From the NCBI GenBank assembly GCA_945868305.1, contig CAMBKU010000015.1:1-42579 (forward strand): DNA of 42,579 nucleotides, read 5' to 3'. Shown one piece after another: positions 14,939-23,423 of this stretch. The notes beneath the pieces were generated by a model. The model was not told the DNA's origin and made no database searches. It was given only the letters and a program-made list of their open reading frames with translations. A program made the translations under genes and the position numbers. Position 1 is the stretch's first letter. Each line of letters begins with the position of its first letter. This DNA is from an uncultured Lachnospiraceae bacterium. GTDB lineage: Bacteria; Bacillota; Clostridia; Lachnospirales; Lachnospiraceae.

Positions 14939-16076
14939 TTTTTCTGTCCTTTTCTCCTTCATCCAGTTTTCGATACGAATTAAAACCTTCCACCAAAATT
15001 TTTACACTTTTAATCGGTGTATCAAAAAGGCCTGCTTTGTACAGGTTTATTGTAACATACCCTACCGGAATTGCAAGAATAAGACCTGTCATTCCTCCAA
15101 TACAATAACCAAAATATAGCAGGATAAGCGTTGGAAGTGGCTTGATTCCAACCGATTCTCCCACATATTTCGGCTGAATCATCTGACGTAGAATCTGTGT
15201 ACCGCCCCAGATAATAAAGAGTCCTACCGCCATACGGAATTCTCCACAGATTAACGAAATCAACGCCCACGGAATCATAACGATTCCGGCACCAAGTATC
15301 GGTAAAAAATCGAGAAAAGCAATGAGCAGTGCCAGCAGCATCGCATAATCCACACGCAAAATAAATAATCCAATCACAAGCACAATATAGATCCAGATTT
15401 CAATTTTGAACTGAGCCTTAAAATAGCCCCCAAAGGCTTTTTTTGTACTTCCGATAAGAACATTCCAGTTTTTCCGAATAGTCTTTGGTATAATCCTTTT
15501 TAAAATTTCTTCATTTTCCGTTTTTTCTGCCACAAAAAAGTATGCAGAAATCAGACAGACAAATACTCCGAGCAAAACTAACGGAACCTGTTTTGTCACA
15601 CTTCCAACTGCCGAAAATGCAAGTTTACTTCCGCCATCTGCAAGATCAGATATTGCAGAAACTACCTGCTCTCCGAGCTGTTCTGAAAGGCTCTGTAAAT
15701 TTCCGTTCTCCAAAATTCCTACGGCAGCCAGTTGCTTTAACGCTTCCTGTATCACACCGTTTAACTGTTCCAATAATTCTGGAAGACTTTCCATCCATCC
15801 CATAAACTGTCGCAGAAGTGTAGCAAAAATCCAATAAAACAAAAATACGATAGCTGCAATGACTGCTACAATAACAATCACAGATCCTGCTTTTCGTTTC
15901 AGTTTTATTTTCTTCTCCAAAAAATGTACAATAGGCGATGCACATGCAGCAATCACCCAGGCAATCAAAAAAGGCAGAAAATAGGTCCAGAATCTGGGAA
16001 CCAGAATAATCACCATTACTGCCACAAAAATAGTAAACAGAACATTTACAATCGCCTTTTTGTAGATTTCTTTCAT
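14922..16076 (-). CDS. AI-2E family transporter (YtvI-like)
   Basis: The 384-residue protein begins with a basic N-terminus and paired membrane helices. A soluble, helical region (about 95-160) follows, then a membrane bundle containing 'LALLIAFLDFLPILGAGIVM' and 'PKYVGESVGIKPLPTLILLY', the hallmark of the AI-2E/PerM family. Members have been linked to export of small molecules or sodium and, as YtvI/SpoVV, to sporulation. The frame is open 26 codons further upstream, but that part lies in the riboswitch terminator; GGAGG five bases before the ATG at 16076 fixes the start. Control by a yybP-ykoY-type riboswitch points to a manganese-related or calcium-related role here. Family is sure, substrate unknown. 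Confidence 0.88.
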   Translation of the reverse strand: MKEIYKKAIVNVLFTIFVAVMVIILVPRFWTYFLPFLIAWVIAACASPIVHFLEKKIKLKRKAGSVIVIVAVIAAIVFLFYWIFATLLRQFMGWMESLPELLEQLNGVIQEALKQLAAVGILENGNLQSLSEQLGEQVVSAISDLADGGSKLAFSAVGSVTKQVPLVLLGVFVCLISAYFFVAEKTENEEILKRIIPKTIRKNWNVLIGSTKKAFGGYFKAQFKIEIWIYIVLVIGLFILRVDYAMLLALLIAFLDFLPILGAGIVMIPWALISLICGEFRMAVGLFIIWGGTQILRQMIQPKYVGESVGIKPLPTLILLYFGYCIGGMTGLILAIPVGYVTINLYKAGLFDTPIKSVKILVEGFNSYRKLDEGEKDRKNEEAS

Positions 16077-16129
16077 TTTTACCTCCAATTTCATCCAGCC
16101 GGAATCTATTATAAATTTTTCATAAAATG

Positions 16130-16175
16130 AAAAAAAGAGACATTTACTGCACAAAAATAATGCAATAAAAGTCTC
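16130..16175 (-). terminator. Riboswitch expression-platform terminator
   Basis: On the minus strand GAGAC-T-TTTATTGCA pairs with TGCAGTAAA-T-GTCTC around an A/T-rich loop and ends in seven T (complement 16130-16136). Its 5' arm includes the 3' strand of aptamer helix P1, so the two structures exclude each other. Confidence 0.85.
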
Positions 16176-16260
16176 GTTCTTATTTCAGTATGCATCCCGG
16201 TTTTTCAACGTGATGACGACATGCATAATAGCCTTCGCTATGAACTACTCCCTCGTATTT
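16164..16260 (-). promoter_or_regulatory. yybP-ykoY (manganese) riboswitch aptamer
   Basis: Read on the minus strand, the family's conserved parts occur in order. First is GGGAGTAG (complement 16245-16252) after the 5' strand of P1. P2 is the hairpin ATAGC-GAAG-GCTAT. P3a is the 7-bp helix TATGCAT/ATGCATA, enclosing GTCGTCA (16214-16220) and ACCGG (16197-16201) on either side of the small GTT-GAAA-AAC hairpin. The end is ACGAGA, then the 3' strand of P1. P1 pairs seven bases with one mismatch. P4 is reduced or absent. In this class Mn2+ docks the two conserved internal loops and stabilises P1. The P1 3' strand is shared with the following terminator, which predicts an ON switch. Confidence 0.82.
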
Positions 16261-16265
16261 TTTTC

Positions 16266-16295
16266 ATCATAACATAAGGATTTTACGCCTGTCAA
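16266..16295 (-). promoter_or_regulatory. Promoter of the riboswitch-controlled operon
   Basis: On the minus strand TTGACA (16290-16295) and TATGAT (16266-16271) are 18 bases apart. The predicted start is about 16259, exactly where the 5' strand of P1 begins, which supports both calls. Confidence 0.75.
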
Positions 16296-16302
16296 TACAT
16301 GT

Positions 16303-16953
16303 TCACAATTTAATAAAATTTTTATCTCCGTGCAAAATCCGCTCTTTTTCCGTCTCATCCACGTTTACGATTCTGCCTCGTCTATCATAAGTCGTAAGCA
16401 GTGTCGTATTTTTTGCAAGCCGTTTTTTCCCATTTTCAGTAAGTATTGCCGAAAGAGAATCCAGATTACGGCTTTTTAAAACACTCTCCATCTGTACCTG
16501 TTTCTGTTTTTCAACTTCCTTTATACGCTCACCTGCCCAGTTTTCAGAATCCTCTTCCTCTTGCAGACGTTCACTTTCTGAAACTGAAATATTTTCTTCT
16601 GTTTTTTCTTTCGCCGACTGATCAGCTGCAGGCGCATCCTCCCAGATCATTTTCCAGGTTTCTTTTAGAAAAGCAATCGCAGATAGCACTGTTTTTTTTA
16701 TCTGCGCAAAGGTGAGCCCTGTACTTTCTTCTGACTCGCTCCCCCCTTTTGTATATTCAGATTTTGGAAGCTGCTCCTTTTTCGCAGTCAGATCAAGGAT
16801 AACACCCGCTTCCTCGTTCTCTTTTGTATTTCTGTGAGAAACAGAATCCCGTCCGACTTTATATGACGCATCATAAGCATCTGCTCCCTTTACTTTCTTA
16901 TTTGTTATCCGCGGATAATCATATGGACTTCCACCATCAATTTTATCTATCAT
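16303..16953 (-). CDS. Hypothetical protein with conserved C-terminus
   Basis: The 216-residue soluble, highly charged protein has no signal or membrane segment. Residues 1-80 look disordered and a helical patch follows ('AQIKKTVLSAIAFLKETW'). An acidic stretch leads to a C-terminal block, 'LLTTYDRRGRIVNVDETEK' with 'ILHGDKNFIKL' at the very end. I have an impression of similar C-termini in other Lachnospiraceae proteins but know no function. GAGG before the ATG supports the start. It ends eight bases before the promoter of the riboswitch operon and lies downstream of the ABC transporter genes, with which it could be co-transcribed since no terminator is visible between them. Confidence 0.6.
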   Translation of the reverse strand: MIDKIDGGSPYDYPRITNKKVKGADAYDASYKVGRDSVSHRNTKENEEAGVILDLTAKKEQLPKSEYTKGGSESEESTGLTFAQIKKTVLSAIAFLKETWKMIWEDAPAADQSAKEKTEENISVSESERLQEEEDSENWAGERIKEVEKQKQVQMESVLKSRNLDSLSAILTENGKKRLAKNTTLLTTYDRRGRIVNVDETEKERILHGDKNFIKL

Positions 16954-17054
16954 TCGCTGTCCTCTATTCCTTTTCTTCTGGCTTTGTACTTAAATATATC
17001 ATAAGATGCCCACAAAATAAATATATATATCCGCCGAAAGTTTAAACCATTACT

Positions 17055-17810
17055 CTAAAATCCCTGTTTTTTCAACCACTGACCTGATTTTTCTCCCCTT
17101 TCTTTTTCATGCTCTGGTTTGTATTTTCCTAACACGAGGGACGAAACAATCTCTCCATCCCGTAAATAAATAATTCGGTCTGCCCTTGCAGCCACCTTAG
17201 CGTCATGCGTTACAAGTACAATGGTTGTTCCCTTTTGATTAATTGTATTTAATATATCCATTACTTCCCTGGTTGCAGACGCATTTAATGCCCCAGTCGG
17301 CTCATCCCCATACAAAATTCTCGGTTCATTGATTAATGCACGACAAATTGCAGCTCGTTGCATCTGACCTCCGGATACCTGATTTAACATATGCTCTGCA
17401 ACATTATCAATATTCAAACGTTCCATCAGCCTATTCCCTTTTTCCAATATTTCTTTTTTTGAATATTTCTTTGCTTTCATAGCTGGAAGCATAATGTTAT
17501 CTCTTAAGGACATATCTTTCAATAAATAGGAATGCTGAAATATGAATCCCATTTTCTGCAAACGCAGCTGACTCATTTTTTCATCATCATATGCAAATAT
17601 ATTTTCTCCGTCAAATATAACCTCTCCAGATGTTATTTTATCCATCCCACTGATATTATACAATAAGGTTGACTTTCCTGATCCAGATTGTCCCATAATT
17701 ACCACATATTCTCCTTGTTCTACCTCCATATTAATTTTCTTTAATACAACCGTCTTATTCTCCTGACCAAATTCTTTACATACATTTTTTATTTCTAAAA
17801 TTTTACTCAT
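17055..17810 (-). CDS. ABC transporter ATP-binding protein (MacB/BceA type)
   Basis: The 251-residue ATPase has Walker A 'GQSGSGKST' (40-48), signature 'VSGGQMQRAAICRAL', Walker B 'RILYGDEPTGALNA' and the switch His in 'IVLVTHDAK'. The signature and the 'DEPTGALNA' variant are typical of the LolD/MacB/BceA group that works with FtsX-fold permeases in mechanotransmission instead of classical import. The last 25 residues are charged and extra. The permease gene lies directly upstream (26 bases). Base composition is visibly AT-rich: one 60-base line sampled here had 19 G+C, against 28-29 in lines sampled from 15.1 and 23.5 kb. Confidence 0.93.
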   Translation of the reverse strand: MSKILEIKNVCKEFGQENKTVVLKKINMEVEQGEYVVIMGQSGSGKSTLLYNISGMDKITSGEVIFDGENIFAYDDEKMSQLRLQKMGFIFQHSYLLKDMSLRDNIMLPAMKAKKYSKKEILEKGNRLMERLNIDNVAEHMLNQVSGGQMQRAAICRALINEPRILYGDEPTGALNASATREVMDILNTINQKGTTIVLVTHDAKVAARADRIIYLRDGEIVSSLVLGKYKPEHEKERGEKSGQWLKKQGF

Positions 17811-17836
17811 AATCCTACCTCTTTCTTTGTATTTCT

Positions 17837-20182
17837 CTATTCCTGAAGCATTTTAATAACATTATAATTTTTTACTTCCCCTATACAGATATAAGTTGAT
17901 ACCAATGCTGCTAAAAACAAACCAAGCGGACATATTACAAAATTCCAGATTGGCTGCACAACAAATTCAAACTCGGCAATTCCCGAATTCGTAAAAGACA
18001 AAACGAAACTTATCATTTTCTCACACCAGGTATTACACCATAAAATCCCCAATATAATACCAATTGTCGAAGCAATACCTCCTTTGAACAAATATTGCTT
18101 AACAATATCTTTAACAGAAAAACCTAATACCTTTAAGGCAGCAATCTCTGAATACTCTTTTGCACTTTGCAATTTCAAAAACAGTACCGTAATCAATATT
18201 CCCATAAACACCGCGGCAAAAGCAGCAATATATGCCACATTATCAAATGTATCTATAACACTTCCAAAGGTTTGAGAAGTGTATTCTTCCATCGGCAAAA
18301 TCTTGGCAAATGAAAACATTTGACTATATTGTTCCGCCACCTCCCTGACTTCACTGCTTTTTTCACAATTAGCATAAATGGTATAGTTTTGTACCTTATC
18401 AAGTTTGGAGATATGATATGCTTTTGCCGTATATCCCCCGCTTGTGAGATCCTGATAGATCCCGGTAATTTGATATTTCCTTTGTTGATCATTAACTGTG
18501 ATTTCTAAAAAGTCTCCCACATTCTTTCCTAATTTTATCTGGTTTAAATAAGAAAGCGCGATTTCCCCTTCCTTTTTGGGGCTGTTTCCTTCGATACACG
18601 GAATCGGAAAATCGGAATAATCTCCCAATTGTACCTGTATTGTTTCTCTTTCATCCCCACCTGCAATTTCACATTTGTTTGTGGAAAAAACACTATAATT
18701 TTTTATTCGTGTGTCATTCTCCAGACTATGAATCATCTGCTCACAGTTTTCTTCGATATGGTCTTTGGTCTGCAACTCTATCCCTAAGTCGCAGTCCGCA
18801 CTTCCCATGGTATTGGCGAATTTTTTATCTTGAAATGTATGAATGAGATTCATTGGAACCAGCATTACATTTGCAGCAAGAAAGAAAACAATCACAATTA
18901 ACAGCCATGATTTTCTCTGTTGCACCAGGTTTTTTAGACTTAAATACAAATTCACATGATTTTTGCAATACTTTTGAAGAGAAAAGGAACACTTCTCTGT
19001 TTTTTTTCTTCGAGTCCCTGTTTCACCATAAACCAAAGCCTGAACCACCGTAATATTACGAATTCGTTTTAATACTTTTTTACAGAGATGTATCATAAAC
19101 CAATATACAAATAAAACTGCCATCATAGAAATCATGATTTCTTTTAATCCCAAAGCCTGTTCTCCAAACATAAGCCTTATGTCTTTTGTAAATAATTTGT
19201 TTGTAAGCATTCCGATGAGAAATCCGATTATGCATCCAACTATTGCTAAAATACGATATTTCTTTAAATATCTTTTGTATATATCTCTATCACTGATACC
19301 TATTGCTTTCATAGCACCGATTTGACGTATTTCTTCCTCCAACACCGCCAAAATTGTAAAACGAAGATTAAATGCAGCAATGAGTATCAATATAATGCTA
19401 ACTAAAATCATCGCCCCCGCAGATAGTCCGCTCGCTAGAGAGTTTACTAACTTAATTAACGGATAGGTAATACCCTGACCGTTTACCGGCATCCCAGAAG
19501 CCTCATACAGTTTTTGGAAATCACCTGCCAGTCCACTGTCATTTAGACGAAATTCAACGATATATTCTACTTCCCCTGCTTTTTCTTTTAATTCTGTAAA
19601 ATCATGATCGCTGAGTAAAAAACGAACGGAGGAAGCCATAGATGAGGACATCTGTGCATCTCTTATAAAATTTTTTATTTCATATGTCTTTGAAAAATCT
19701 CCCTTAGTAACGGTAATGATATCTCCGACAGCCATATCATACTTTTCCATATAGCTGATGGGAACTCCTATCTCTCCATCTTCCTGTTTTACTACGTTGT
19801 TGTCTAAATCCAACAAATAATCAAAATACGTATTCTGCTTCACAAATCCATTATCCAGCATACTTTCTGCCAGCGAAACGGCATCATTTCCATTTTTCTT
19901 GTACCAGATATTTGCACCATCCAGATTTACCATTTCAACAATTTCACTTTGAGATACATACTCCACACTCTCGGCAAATTGTTCTATTTTTTCTTTATCC
20001 AGATTCCCTGTGTGCATCTGCAGAAAATGGGGTGGTTTCGCAATAGGAAATATATTTTCCATTGAACCCGAAGTCTGCAAAATAATAAACGTACCTATCG
20101 TCATCAAAAATGCAGACAATATCATAAATAAAAGTAATGTAAGATGAATCACTGTATTTTTTTGAAATTGTTTTTTTTGCAT
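17837..20182 (-). CDS. FtsX-fold ABC permease with two extracytoplasmic domains
   Basis: The 781-residue permease has two FtsX units. Each is a membrane helix, a large outside domain and three helices: helix about 12-35, domain about 36-250, helices about 255-370; then helix about 425-445, domain to about 655, and helices to the end. An Arg/Lys-rich segment joins the halves. This 8-helix duplicated layout occurs in antimicrobial-peptide or envelope-stress transporters, but no substrate can be read from sequence. AAGGAG precedes the ATG. It is separated from the upstream two-component genes by a hairpin terminator and shares their AT-rich composition. Confidence 0.9.
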   Translation of the reverse strand: MQKKQFQKNTVIHLTLLLFMILSAFLMTIGTFIILQTSGSMENIFPIAKPPHFLQMHTGNLDKEKIEQFAESVEYVSQSEIVEMVNLDGANIWYKKNGNDAVSLAESMLDNGFVKQNTYFDYLLDLDNNVVKQEDGEIGVPISYMEKYDMAVGDIITVTKGDFSKTYEIKNFIRDAQMSSSMASSVRFLLSDHDFTELKEKAGEVEYIVEFRLNDSGLAGDFQKLYEASGMPVNGQGITYPLIKLVNSLASGLSAGAMILVSIILILIAAFNLRFTILAVLEEEIRQIGAMKAIGISDRDIYKRYLKKYRILAIVGCIIGFLIGMLTNKLFTKDIRLMFGEQALGLKEIMISMMAVLFVYWFMIHLCKKVLKRIRNITVVQALVYGETGTRRKKTEKCSFSLQKYCKNHVNLYLSLKNLVQQRKSWLLIVIVFFLAANVMLVPMNLIHTFQDKKFANTMGSADCDLGIELQTKDHIEENCEQMIHSLENDTRIKNYSVFSTNKCEIAGGDERETIQVQLGDYSDFPIPCIEGNSPKKEGEIALSYLNQIKLGKNVGDFLEITVNDQQRKYQITGIYQDLTSGGYTAKAYHISKLDKVQNYTIYANCEKSSEVREVAEQYSQMFSFAKILPMEEYTSQTFGSVIDTFDNVAYIAAFAAVFMGILITVLFLKLQSAKEYSEIAALKVLGFSVKDIVKQYLFKGGIASTIGIILGILWCNTWCEKMISFVLSFTNSGIAEFEFVVQPIWNFVICPLGLFLAALVSTYICIGEVKNYNVIKMLQE

Positions 20183-20246
20183 AACCTTCTCCTTTTGTAA
20201 TTCGTTTTCCTATTTCTGAACTACTGACATAATAACTTTTAAACAT

Positions 20247-20276
20247 AAAAAAAGTTGTAAGAAAAACTTACAACTT
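20247..20276 (-). terminator. Terminator between the two-component genes and the permease
   Basis: On the minus strand AAGTTGTAAG (20267-20276) pairs with CTTACAACTT (20252-20261) around five T and is followed by a run of seven T. It could end the kinase transcript, attenuate read-through into the transporter, or also serve as a binding palindrome for the response regulator (TTGTAAG/CTTACAA). No strong promoter is visible in the 64 bases between it and the permease ATG. Confidence 0.75.
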
Positions 20277-20294
20277 AATTACATTTTTTATTTT

Positions 20295-21341
20295 TCATTT
20301 ATCAAAAGAAATCCAAAATACCGTACGCTGTGTTTCCTCATCACACTTTACAGCAATTGTTCCGTGATGAATCTCCACAATCTTAGATACAATCGCAAGC
20401 CCTAGTCCTTTACTTTGTGTCACATATTCTTTCGCATCTTCGCCCTGATAAAAGGGATGAAATATGTACTCTACCTGATCCTGTGTCAGAACATTTCCAT
20501 AATTAGCAATTTCCAGATAGATGTGTGCTTCATCCTCTGATAATAATGCTTCAATTACTTTCCCTTTCTTTCCATAACGCAATGCATTATTTATCAAATT
20601 CTCCAATAAGCGTATTATGAGATTCTGATTACAGGAAAACATATGAGGCACATCATTTCCTTTCAGCGAAAACCTCACATCCATTACATCCATCTGCGGT
20701 ATAAAATCAATAAAAACCTGTTCCACTAAACTACTTAAAGATAACCATTCAAAAGAATATTCTTTTTCCTCGAACTGCAGTATAGAATATTCCAGCAGTT
20801 CCTCTATCTGTTCCGCCAGATGTTCCGACTTTCTTTGAATAATCGCTACATGTTCCTTATTTTGCAGGGATAGCTCCTCACTTTGCTCAAGAAGCTGTGC
20901 ATACCCCTGAATAGATGTAACCGGCGTACGCAAGTCATGTGCAATGTTGCGCACCATAGCTCGCTCATTTTCTAAAGACTGCTCCAGCATTTTCGCCATT
21001 TCATAAATACTATTCGAGAGTGTTCCCAGTTCATCATTGTGTTTGTCTACTACAACTGTTTTCATATTTCCTTTGGATATCTGCTTTATACTATTATTGA
21101 GTTGTTCAATTCGCCTAACAATATTTCTGGACAAAACAAAAAATACAAGGACAACCACACCGATAAACCCAAAATCCACCACCATGGCTTGCCAACTGGA
21201 TTCAAAAAGCTCCTGTGTTCTTTCTGCACTCATCTGGTGAAAATAACCATACATGGCTTCGACCAAAGCCATCAGACAGATTCCTGTAAAAAGACTGCTA
21301 AACATAACAAATACAAATTTCCATTGCAATTTATGCTTCAA
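20295..21341 (-). CDS. Sensor histidine kinase with HAMP domain
   Basis: The 348-residue kinase has two membrane helices (about 9-30 and 52-70) with only about 20 residues outside. HAMP follows ('RRIEQLNNSIKQISKGNM'), then the H-box 'NIAHDLRTPVTSIQGYAQLL' with His135, the N-box 'LLENLINNALRYG' and the G-box 'SKGLGLAIVSKI'. The tiny outside loop suggests that it does not bind a large ligand itself; in similar systems the FtsX permease acts as sensor. That link is inference from the neighbours. It overlaps the upstream response regulator gene by 11 bases. Confidence 0.93.
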   Translation of the reverse strand: MKHKLQWKFVFVMFSSLFTGICLMALVEAMYGYFHQMSAERTQELFESSWQAMVVDFGFIGVVVLVFFVLSRNIVRRIEQLNNSIKQISKGNMKTVVVDKHNDELGTLSNSIYEMAKMLEQSLENERAMVRNIAHDLRTPVTSIQGYAQLLEQSEELSLQNKEHVAIIQRKSEHLAEQIEELLEYSILQFEEKEYSFEWLSLSSLVEQVFIDFIPQMDVMDVRFSLKGNDVPHMFSCNQNLIIRLLENLINNALRYGKKGKVIEALLSEDEAHIYLEIANYGNVLTQDQVEYIFHPFYQGEDAKEYVTQSKGLGLAIVSKIVEIHHGTIAVKCDEETQRTVFWISFDK

Positions 21342-22017
21342 TTTTATACCCTACCCCCCATACATTTTTTAAAATTTGTGCTTTTCTCGGGTTATCCTCT
21401 ATTTTTACACGAAGTCTGGCTATATGTACCATAACCGTATTATTTCCTTCGTAATACTTCTCCCGCCATACACTTTTAAAAATTTCCTCTGTGCTAAATA
21501 CCCTGCCCTTATTTTTTGCCAGTAATTCCAGAATGTCAAACTCTGTTCTTGTCAGAGTAATTTCTTCCCCATATTTCGTCACTTTTCTAGAGTCAACATC
21601 GATAGCCAACACATCGTTTACAACAATCAAATTTGCACTTTGTTCCATTTTTTCTGTGTAATGATATCTTCGAATTAATGCCCTTACCCGTGCAACTAAT
21701 TCGATTGCACTAAAGGGTTTTACCATATAGTCATCTCCCCCTGCAGACAAGCCTACTACTTTATCAATGTCTGTCCCTTTCGCACTTAAAAATAAAATCG
21801 GAACCTGACTCTTCTCTCGGATTTTCTGGCAGGCTTCATATCCATTCATTCCGGACATCATAACATCCAAAATAACTAATACTATTGTCGGATCAAAAAC
21901 GTTTACTGCCTGGAGTCCCGAATAGGCTTTTACAATCTTATATTCCTCTTTTTCCAATATACTTTCAATCAAATCTGCAATTTCCTTATTGTCATCTACC
22001 ACTAAAATTTTATCCAT
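21331..22017 (-). CDS. OmpR/PhoB-family response regulator
   Basis: The 228-residue regulator has a receiver domain with Asp8/Asp9, phospho-acceptor Asp51 ('VLVILDVMM') and Lys100 ('GGDDYMVKPFS'). A winged-helix domain follows, containing 'LTRTEFDILELLAKN' and 'NTVMVHIARLRVKIEDNP'. The frame is open for 13 codons upstream, but AAGGAG six bases before the ATG at 22017 fixes the start. With the kinase it should control the downstream ABC transporter. An extended -10 promoter lies 38 bases upstream, immediately after spoIVB. Confidence 0.95.
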   Translation of the reverse strand: MDKILVVDDNKEIADLIESILEKEEYKIVKAYSGLQAVNVFDPTIVLVILDVMMSGMNGYEACQKIREKSQVPILFLSAKGTDIDKVVGLSAGGDDYMVKPFSAIELVARVRALIRRYHYTEKMEQSANLIVVNDVLAIDVDSRKVTKYGEEITLTRTEFDILELLAKNKGRVFSTEEIFKSVWREKYYEGNNTVMVHIARLRVKIEDNPRKAQILKNVWGVGYKIEA

Positions 22018-22054
22018 GGTCAACTCCTTTTCATTTATACTGCACCATGAATAC

Positions 22055-22063
22055 ATTATACCA
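22055..22063 (-). promoter_or_regulatory. Extended -10 promoter of the two-component genes
   Basis: On the minus strand TGG-TATAAT (complement 22055-22063) forms an extended -10 element. No recognisable -35 lies 17 bases upstream. It is 19 bases after the spoIVB stop, so the module carries its own start. Confidence 0.55.
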
Positions 22064-22081
22064 TCTTTTTGGTTGATTCTT

Positions 22082-23347
22082 CTACAACATTTCTTCTATA
22101 AATATCCCATATCCTTTCGTTGGGTCGTTAATGTATACATGGGTGACCGCACCGATGATTTTACCATTTTGCAGAATTGGTGCACCGCTCATGCCCTGTA
22201 CAATTCCCCCTGTGACATCTAAAAGCTCTGGATCTGTCACTTCAAATACAATCTCGCGTTTATCCTTTGTTTCACTGTAATTCACCTCAGAAATTTCGAT
22301 TTCGTAACTTTTCCGTTGTCCGTCCAGCTCACAGATAATGCTTGCCTTTCCCACTTCAATCTCCTGTTTTAATCCAACCGGAACGCATTTTACCTCCGAT
22401 AACTGTGCCGGAATCTGATCTAACTTCCCGGTAATACCCACCTCCGAATTGGAATTTATACTTCCAAGACAATACTCTTTTCTATAATTGATCACGCCTG
22501 TCAATTCACCCGGCGTACCATGCTCCCCCTTAACAATATCTACAATATCTGTCTGATACAGCGATCCTTCCTTCATTTCCAGCAAAGAACTGGTGTCCGC
22601 ATCATTTACACCATGTCCTAATGCAGCATAGAAAAGGTCATCTGTTAAATAAGTCATTGTGCCTATCCCTGCCAGATCATCGCGCACCCAGATACCAAGC
22701 TTATAGCCGCCTTCTTCAGACAACACCGGAGTTACAAATACATCAATATTCTCATCATTTCTCCGAATCCCCAAATCTATCTTATCCGCTCCATAACGGT
22801 TTACTTTTTCTGTAAGTTGTTCCTTTGTCTCTATTTCTTCTCCGTTTACCGAACAAATGTAATCTCCACTCTTTACCAGTGACGCCGCAGGCTCTCTACT
22901 GACGCCGTCTGTCCCGGATACACTTCCTGTTCCGATGACGAGCACACCGTCTGTCTCCACATAAATACCTATGGGCATGCCGCTCGGCACAAGCTCCTCT
23001 TTTGATACTACACTCACATCCACTTCTTTAACCGGAATCACGCCAAAAAGCTTACAAGTCATGGTAAAGCTTGAATTTTCCTGATCTGAAACCTGATATA
23101 CCTCCTCTTTATGGATGGTAATCTCATCTGTGTCTGTTTTTGGCGCCATATTGTCGAAAACATCCTTTGCCCCTTCTTCTGCCGTCATGGTTACTGGAAC
23201 TCCGAAATCAAACTGTTCTTCCTCTCCCGCCACTATATTGATTTCACTTGGAATCTCATTTTCCAGCGAATACCATGCAAAAAAAAGCAGCGCAAAAAAT
23301 CCGGCTTCTGCGATTTTTTGTATCCCCTTTTGTACCTTTGCAAGCAT
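22082..23347 (-). CDS. spoIVB: SpoIVB serine peptidase (S55), sigma-K checkpoint
   Basis: The 421-residue protein has one N-terminal membrane helix, a PDZ domain in the middle ('SLVKSGDYICSVNGEEI') and the C-terminal S55 peptidase. 'LGHGVNDADTSS' holds the catalytic His and 'GMSGAPILQNGKIIGAVTHV' the catalytic Ser, though many homologs read GMSGSP. SpoIVB is secreted from the forespore and signals sigma-K activation across the outer forespore membrane. An ATG five codons upstream (23362) is also possible; neither start has a strong ribosome site and 23347 follows GTGGA. recN lies upstream as usual, but spo0A does not follow directly. Confidence 0.95.
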   Translation of the reverse strand: MLAKVQKGIQKIAEAGFFALLFFAWYSLENEIPSEINIVAGEEEQFDFGVPVTMTAEEGAKDVFDNMAPKTDTDEITIHKEEVYQVSDQENSSFTMTCKLFGVIPVKEVDVSVVSKEELVPSGMPIGIYVETDGVLVIGTGSVSGTDGVSREPAASLVKSGDYICSVNGEEIETKEQLTEKVNRYGADKIDLGIRRNDENIDVFVTPVLSEEGGYKLGIWVRDDLAGIGTMTYLTDDLFYAALGHGVNDADTSSLLEMKEGSLYQTDIVDIVKGEHGTPGELTGVINYRKEYCLGSINSNSEVGITGKLDQIPAQLSEVKCVPVGLKQEIEVGKASIICELDGQRKSYEIEISEVNYSETKDKREIVFEVTDPELLDVTGGIVQGMSGAPILQNGKIIGAVTHVYINDPTKGYGIFIEEML

Positions 23348-23372
23348 AAATCCACATCCCATCTATTATTTT

Positions 23373-23401
23373 AAAAAAAGAAGATATGAAATGTCATATC
23401 T
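23373..23401 (-). terminator. Terminator after recN
   Basis: On the minus strand AGATATGA pairs with TCATATCT (arms 23382-23389 and 23394-23401, 4-base loop) and a run of seven T follows. It ends the long nusB-recN operon and separates spoIVB, which therefore needs its own forespore promoter. Confidence 0.8.
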
Positions 23402-23423
23402 CCTTTTAGTATGTGAATTTATG

